Shown here piece after piece: positions 62,295 through 64,000 of a stretch of 64,000 nt of DNA. This DNA is from Lachnospiraceae bacterium (GTDB taxonomy: Bacteria; Bacillota; Clostridia; Lachnospirales; Lachnospiraceae). A model generated the notes under the pieces. It saw only the letters and a program-made list of their open reading frames with translations. It ran no database searches and had not been told where the DNA came from. Each line of letters starts with the position of its first letter. Position 1 is the stretch's first letter. The position numbers were made by a program, and so were the translations under genes. The stretch covers positions 27,889 through 91,888 of the forward strand of contig JAUNAJ010000009.1 of NCBI GenBank assembly GCA_030527645.1. Direction: 5' to 3'.

Positions 62295-62325
62295 TGGAAC
62301 GTGGGGACGGTGGTGCAGTTCCATT
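62293..62325. repeat. GGGGACGGTG-family repeat, copy 2 (degenerate)
   Basis: AATGGAAC (62293-62300) and GTTCCATT (62318-62325) are inverted, enclosing GTGGGGACGGTGGTGCA. It shares the GGAAC...GGGGACGGTGSTGC order of the perfect palindrome at 44882-44952. It overlaps the lacZ stop codon, just as the first copy overlaps the patatin stop. Confidence 0.6.
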
Positions 62326-62342
62326 TAACTAAAGATTCAGGG

Positions 62343-62398
62343 ACAGAGGTTCTGATTCGTTGATACGTCTCAGCGGAACAGTGCCTCTGTTTTTTTTG
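62343..62398 (+). terminator. lacZ terminator
   Basis: ACAGAGG (62343-62349) pairs with CCTCTGT (62384-62390), with further pairing inside, and is followed by eight T. Confidence 0.75.
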
Positions 62399-62515
62399 CA
62401 TGGCAGTTCAGGAGAGTCAATTCACTAGTTGTGAAATATCATTAATCCCGAATTTTGAGGCAGAATAAACAAGATAAAGCAGTGTTTTTTGTATGAATTT
62501 TTTTATTACACTCTC

Positions 62516-62543
62516 TTGTGTTTTTGATAGAAAAAGATATAAT
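62516..62543 (+). promoter_or_regulatory. Predicted promoter of the SPFH gene with an adjacent palindrome
   Basis: TTGTGT at 62516-62521 and TATAAT at 62538-62543, 16-base spacer. Directly downstream, two GATATC motifs (TGATATC-AAAA-CGATATCA, about 62547-62565) could be an operator at the start site. Confidence 0.6.
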
Positions 62544-62598
62544 GATGATATCAAAACGATATCAATTGAATTTTCATTTCTCAAAAGGAGGAAGTACT

Positions 62599-63633
62599 AT
62601 GAGTGAAAAGATTTATACAAAACAAAAACTCGGAATGGCGGTTCTGCTGCTGGATATTGTTGTGCTGATTCTTGGGTGTATTATGATTGTCTTTGGCGCA
62701 ATCAATCTGCAGAGATCGTCCCACGCAATCGGGGTAACGCTGCTGGTTCTTGGAATCATTATTGATGTCTTCGGATGGATTCCACTCTGTGGTTTGAAGG
62801 TGATCAAACCTCAGGAGGCACTGGTTCTTACGCTGTTCGGAAATTACAAGGGAACTTTGCGTGATCCGGGATTCTATTATGTGAATCCCTTCTGCACATC
62901 TGTGAATCCGGCCGCTAATACGAGACTTGCTCAGAGCGGAGATGCTGAGACGTCAAAGGTGAGGGGACTGCAGTTGAATTTGGGTGACAGTGGAAAATCC
63001 ACTGCTGTAGAAGGCTCGTCAAAAAAAATTTCCCTGAAGGCAATGACATTAAACAATGGAAGACAGAAGATAAACGATTGTCTGGGTAATCCTGTGGAAA
63101 TTGGTATTGCAGTAATTTGGCGTGTTACAGACACTGCAAAAGCTGTATTTACAGTAGATAATTATAAGGAGTATCTTTCCCTGCAATGTGATTCGGCTCT
63201 AAGAAATATCGTTCGTGTATATCCGTACGATGTTGCCCAGGGAGTTGATACTACCGGTGACGGCAATGCGGATGAAGGCAGTCTTCGTGGTTCTGCGGAG
63301 GTAGTTGCATCCAGGATCAAGGATGAGATTCAGTCGAAGGTGGAGAATGCCGGTATGGAGATCATAGAGGCAAGAATCACTTACCTTGCTTACGCGCCGG
63401 AGATTGCATCTGTAATGCTGCAGAGACAGCAGGCATCAGCAATCATTGATGCACGAAAAATGATTGTGGATGGAGCCGTAGGAATGGTGGAGATGGCATT
63501 GGAGAAGCTGAATGAAAAGGAACTGGTTCAGCTGGATGAAGAAAGAAAAGCAGCTATGGTTTCAAATCTTCTGGTGGTTCTTTGTGGAAATCACGATGCT
63601 CAGCCGGTGGTGAATTCAGGAAGTCTCTATTAA
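62599..63633 (+). CDS. SPFH/band 7 domain membrane protein
   Basis: A 344-residue protein. The start is ATG 62599, seven bases after AAAGGAGG; earlier in-frame starts lack a site. Two hydrophobic segments near the N-terminus (about 12-70) are followed by the SPFH domain: [30 protein letters not shown], then a long stretch with [21 protein letters not shown] and [16 protein letters not shown], and a C-terminal helix ([45 protein letters not shown]). It fits the flotillin/stomatin-like scaffold group that organises membrane microdomains. A small RHH protein follows, a common pairing in Clostridia. Confidence 0.9.
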   Translation: MSEKIYTKQKLGMAVLLLDIVVLILGCIMIVFGAINLQRSSHAIGVTLLVLGIIIDVFGWIPLCGLKVIKPQEALVLTLFGNYKGTLRDPGFYYVNPFCTSVNPAANTRLAQSGDAETSKVRGLQLNLGDSGKSTAVEGSSKKISLKAMTLNNGRQKINDCLGNPVEIGIAVIWRVTDTAKAVFTVDNYKEYLSLQCDSALRNIVRVYPYDVAQGVDTTGDGNADEGSLRGSAEVVASRIKDEIQSKVENAGMEIIEARITYLAYAPEIASVMLQRQQASAIIDARKMIVDGAVGMVEMALEKLNEKELVQLDEERKAAMVSNLLVVLCGNHDAQPVVNSGSLY

Positions 63634-63676
63634 CAAATGCAGTGATTCGTTGAAATCTCCATCAAAGACTATTGAA

Positions 63677-63690
63677 CTGTTCATGAACAG
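63677..63690. promoter_or_regulatory. Palindromic site before the RHH gene
   Basis: CTGTTCATGAACAG is a perfect 14-bp palindrome 24 bases before the start of the ribbon-helix-helix gene; it may be an autoregulatory operator. Confidence 0.4.
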
Positions 63691-63714
63691 GCATGAGTAA
63701 AATGCGGAGTGTAT

Positions 63715-63912
63715 ATGGCAGGAAAAAAACAGATACCATTGCGTCTGTCGGAGAAACTTTACGCAGATATTGCTGCATGGGCTGAGGACGACTTTCGCTC
63801 AGTAAACGGACAGATTGAATATCTGCTGACTGAATGTGTCAGACAGAGGAAGAAAAACGGAAAATATGTAGGCGAAGAGATTGATGTACCACCGGAGCTG
63901 GATATTTCCTAA
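63715..63912 (+). CDS. Small Arc-like ribbon-helix-helix protein
   Basis: A 65-residue protein starting at ATG 63715, five bases after CGGAG; the GTG two codons earlier is an alternative. It begins KKQIPLRLSEKLYADIAAWAEDDFRSVNGQIEYLLTECV, the strand-helix-helix pattern of Arc/MetJ DNA-binding proteins, then a basic and an acidic tail. No toxin partner is adjacent. It lies 81 bases after the SPFH gene, and the same pair is seen in other clostridial genomes, so it may regulate or be co-expressed with it. The last 88 bases of the window hold nothing I can identify. Confidence 0.78.
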   Translation: MAGKKQIPLRLSEKLYADIAAWAEDDFRSVNGQIEYLLTECVRQRKKNGKYVGEEIDVPPELDIS

Positions 63913-64000
63913 AAGGTCATAGTGAAACATGGCATTAGATTATATGAGTCCGTGAAAAAAAGTCTGTAAAAGTTCAATAACATGGGCCTTCTATGATACA

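Overview
The window looks like chromosomal DNA of a Gram-positive anaerobe of the Clostridia, most likely a Lachnospiraceae-type gut bacterium. This is an inference from gene content and style: strong AGGAGG ribosome sites, sigma-A type promoters, the block pyrH-frr-uppS-cdsA-rseP, a SEC-C methionine aminopeptidase, a DUF1292 protein, lipoproteins with E/A/S-rich linkers and many solute-binding proteins. I see no rRNA, tRNA, CRISPR array, prophage or intact insertion sequence. Genes are densely packed and mostly on the + strand.

Layout. 1-3.6 kb: tail of a sugar-type solute-binding protein, map, a VOC protein, and an ATPase with a nuclease-like tail. 3.9-8.1 kb: an ABC exporter whose permease is fused to a CPBP-type protease domain, then a DUF1292 gene on the other strand. 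8.5-16.4 kb: amino-acid and housekeeping genes (ilvE, an Orn/Lys/Arg decarboxylase, exonuclease III, a degenerate GH13 protein, a DUF5662 protein, aspartate kinase). 16.8-22.4 kb: a large secreted multidomain protein and a substrate-binding lipoprotein related to it, probably for an iron, heme or cobalamin-type ligand, then an LUD protein. 22.6-27.0 kb: the pyrH-frr-uppS-cdsA-rseP block, without dxr. 27.2-33.4 kb: a complete oligopeptide ABC operon (oppBCDF-oppA) behind a promoter and early terminator; its binding protein appears circularly permuted. 33.7-39.5 kb: a polyprenyl-phosphate sugar transferase, glmS, glf and a two-gene chromate-type transporter. 39.6-42.7 kb: a URO-D/corrinoid-methyltransferase-like gene and a sodium symporter on the minus strand. 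43.2-50.7 kb: a lipoprotein, a patatin, then a TetR/MMPL pair divergent from a three-operator promoter region, followed by a large heptad-repeat secreted protein. 50.8-58.9 kb: flavin reductase-like protein, MarR-type regulator, a giant MacB-like ABC protein with a 9-residue repeat array, a DUF2075-type helicase/ATPase, and an alpha/beta hydrolase. 59.2-64 kb: a GH2 beta-galactosidase, an SPFH protein and a small ribbon-helix-helix protein.

The most unusual layer is a set of short dispersed intergenic repeats in at least three families. One has ends resembling GTTACTGTTCAC (six copies), one is a long palindrome with a GGGGACGGTG core (two copies), and one begins TTCAAGTYGARC and carries a GCGCCGAYC core (three fuller copies plus isolated ends). 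A copy of the third lies in frame inside the decarboxylase gene, and the long palindrome supplies the last codons of the TetR gene. Other oddities are a GH13 protein lacking its catalytic nucleophile and acid/base, a half periplasmic-binding domain fused to surface domains, and paired 19-bp direct repeats 62 bp apart upstream of the URO-D gene. All functional statements come from reading motifs; no database search was possible.
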